Source of the DNA: Paracentrotus lividus
Taxonomy: Eukaryota; Echinodermata; Echinoidea; Camarodonta; Echinidae
Assembly: GCA_940671915.1 (NCBI GenBank)
Contig: CALNVZ010003426.1
Span: 10,912,342 to 10,976,341, forward strand
Direction of reading: 5' to 3'
Length of the DNA: 64,000 nt
How positions within the stretch are numbered: position 1 is the stretch's first letter; each line of letters starts with the position of its first letter. Below the pieces are notes generated by a model that searched no databases, had not been told where the DNA came from, and was given only the letters and a program-made list of their open reading frames with translations. The position numbers were made by a program, and so were the translations under genes. This document shows positions 62,432 through 64,000 of the stretch, piece by piece.

Positions 62432-62932
62432 TAATACCCTTTTCTCATGACGGTTTCTTTACCCCGTACTATCCTTAACCCAATACTTTCCTTTACCCCA
62501 TACTATTTATTTTCCTTTTCCGACAAGCCAAATTATCTGGCTAACCCCGGCTATTAAATGCACGCTGTTCTCACACGGAATTCACTCACCCCGGCTTTTC
62601 CTATAGAGCGGTTCGAGGCTTATCTCTGATTGAACAACAGCTTCTGGCACCACTTTTTGCGTTAGCCGGGTATTCCTTCCATCGCTGTTCCGACGCGAGT
62701 TCTTAACCCCGGCTTTTATCCCTTAGCACCACAATTGCCCGGCTAACTCTGCTATTTTGCAGGGCCAGAGAATCCCTTACTATAGGTGGGGTTAGCCTAC
62801 TTTGCCAAAACGCTGTGAGAACAGAAAGTGGAATAAGCTTAACCCCGTACTATAGGTGGGGTTAAATGGCAAGTTAGTACTACCTAGAGTATGGGGTTAA
62901 GAAAAATTTGGTATGTGAGAAAAGGGAATATA
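62432..62932. mobile_element. foldback element N (~500 bp)
   Basis: Outer inverted words ACCCTTTTCTCA and TGAGAAAAGGG, inner TACCCCGTACTA/TAGAGTATGGGGTTA and several CCGGCTAACCCC-type words. Present only in the third duplication unit. Confidence 0.65.
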
Positions 62933-63029
62933 TAACCCATAACAGACTCTATTGAGATGGATAACAATACAGCAATTCAATCAAGTGAGTAGTTTGTTGT
63001 TTATTCGGTTTGTTGGAATCATCAGTGTG

Positions 63030-63331
63030 ACTTAGGGTGCTAACTCACTTTGTGGAGACGTTTCAGCGACAGAATAGAAATTTCGTCTCCGCGATGGATA
63101 AATAGTATTACAGACGTCTCCGAGACGTCTCCATGACAATTTATCAAAAAAATCCGTCTCCGAAATTCAGGAGACGTCTCGGAGACATCTCCGCGACAAT
63201 TTATGAAAAAAAATCCGTCCCGAAATTCAGGGGACGTCTCCGAGACGTCTCTAATACTATTTATCCGTCGCTGAAACAAAATTCATATTCTGTCACGGAG
63301 ACATTTCCGCGAAGTGAGATACCACCCTTAC
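63030..63331. mobile_element. foldback element I, copy 2 (diverged)
   Basis: Ends AGGGTGCTAACTCACTTTG and GCGAAGTGAGATACCACCCT as in 37567-37826, but the core is a repeat of GGAGACGTCTCCGAGACG-type palindromes. Confidence 0.75.
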
Positions 63332-63887
63332 ATTTTGTAACCCCCAAATGGTCCCCCTTTTATTAAAAAATGTTTATGAGGGGTCCTGAATGGGGATAGG
63401 GGATCCAGTTTTATCATTGCTAATGCCACCAGGTGTTTCTTTATTTTCCATGAATTAGATACTGCTTGCAAAGAACTGATATCAGAGGGCTTTACACAAC
63501 ATGTACAATATACATGTTAGACCTGTTCAAATGGAAATTTTAAGGGTCAGGCCTAAATGTACATGTACATGTATGTTTGGTTGATATCTTTCTTTTATAT
63601 TTGGGAGTCAAAACTTCAATGTAAGGGTGAATCTCTGGAAGTCAAATTTATCAGCCCCTTATTCATGCCAAACATTGCCTGAAATAGTTTGTATTTTGTC
63701 TGCTAAACAGATTGGCTCATGAATTGACAAATTAACCCTGGCTTTGATTCGAATTTCGAAAGAAGGTTGTGTTGATAACTTCTTTGCTTATTTTGCAAAT
63801 TTCAAATACATATATGTACATGTACATAGTACATTATGCACTCTGAGCTTTATTGTACATTAAACTCCTTGTAAGGGATTTACATTA

Positions 63888-63933
63888 ATAATATAATGAT
63901 AATAATAATATCGTTTTATTTACCCAGGGTAGC
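63888..63933 (-). mobile_element. retroposon-like 3' tail
   Basis: CCCTGGGTAAATAAAACG followed by (ATT)n in the minus sense, the same tail as at 37098-37135. Only the tail is recognised. Confidence 0.5.
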
Positions 63934-64000
63934 CACTTCTGACAAATGTTCTCTCAGTCTCTTGACACACAAAAAAGTTGAGCAAGATTTAAATCAGTGA

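Larger units (their letters stand above)
60083..63500. repeat. segmental tandem duplication with three diverged units
   Basis: Units at about 60083-60470 (partial), 60842-61800 and 61993-63500 share AAGGCCAGACT, AACCAAATGTTTGCC, TGTTGGAATCATC, GGATCCAGTTTT and TCAGAGGGCTT in the same order. Different foldback elements interrupt different units. Confidence 0.78.

Overview
The window is animal nuclear DNA: AT-rich, with long introns, abundant short foldback elements (MITE-like), microsatellites and decayed non-LTR retrotransposons. The protein families and repeat style suggest a marine deuterostome, most likely an echinoid. That is an inference; nothing here fixes the species. All assignments were made by reading the sequence and recalling families, with no database search.

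Three protein-coding genes are supported, all on the minus strand. (1) 120-5200: first two coding exons of a UHRF1BP1/UHRF1BP1L-type bridge-like lipid-transfer protein (BLTP3); the rest runs off the left edge. Intron 1 holds four tandem truncated copies of exon 2. (2) 12423-27463: a complete 16-exon gene for a ZC3H11A-type CCCH zinc-finger protein. Every junction fits GT-AG rules, all phases match, and the exons sum to 3456 bp (1151 residues plus stop). Exon 4 is followed in its upstream intron by two decayed tandem copies, and the 3' half of exon 14 is also duplicated. (3) 44161-58737: nine exons of a PLP-dependent branched-chain amino-acid aminotransferase (BCAT, probably mitochondrial). 404 residues through the stop codon are present; the exon with the start codon was not found and may lie beyond 64000.

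The 7.6-kb BCAT intron (51029-58653) is mostly one decayed LINE of CR1/L2 type, in the same orientation as the gene. It still shows a PHD-like finger, an SGNH-esterase-like segment, endonuclease remnants and a reverse transcriptase with a YADD box. A second, 5'-truncated LINE tail lies at 45.1-45.4 kb.

Layout: 0-5.2 kb BLTP3; 5.2-12.4 kb repeats (GATA-type microsatellite, a 1.4-kb GGCGCC-rich degenerate array, a 42-bp minisatellite); 12.4-27.5 kb ZC3H11A; 27.5-44.1 kb mostly non-coding, with a degenerate tandem array at 28.1-28.7 kb, one candidate small ORF at 34.7-35.0 kb on the plus strand and an 850-bp foldback at 35.9-36.7 kb; 44.1-58.7 kb BCAT; 58.7-64 kb tandemly duplicated segments carrying different foldback insertions.

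The three genes have unrelated jobs (endosomal lipid transfer, mRNA export, leucine/isoleucine/valine catabolism) and show no functional linkage. The most unusual feature is the recurrence of short tandem duplications that cross splice sites, in two neighbouring genes. Others are a head-to-head inverted pair of tRNA-Thr-like sequences in a ZC3H11A intron, and several nested or reciprocal foldback insertions whose empty sites can be read inside the same window.
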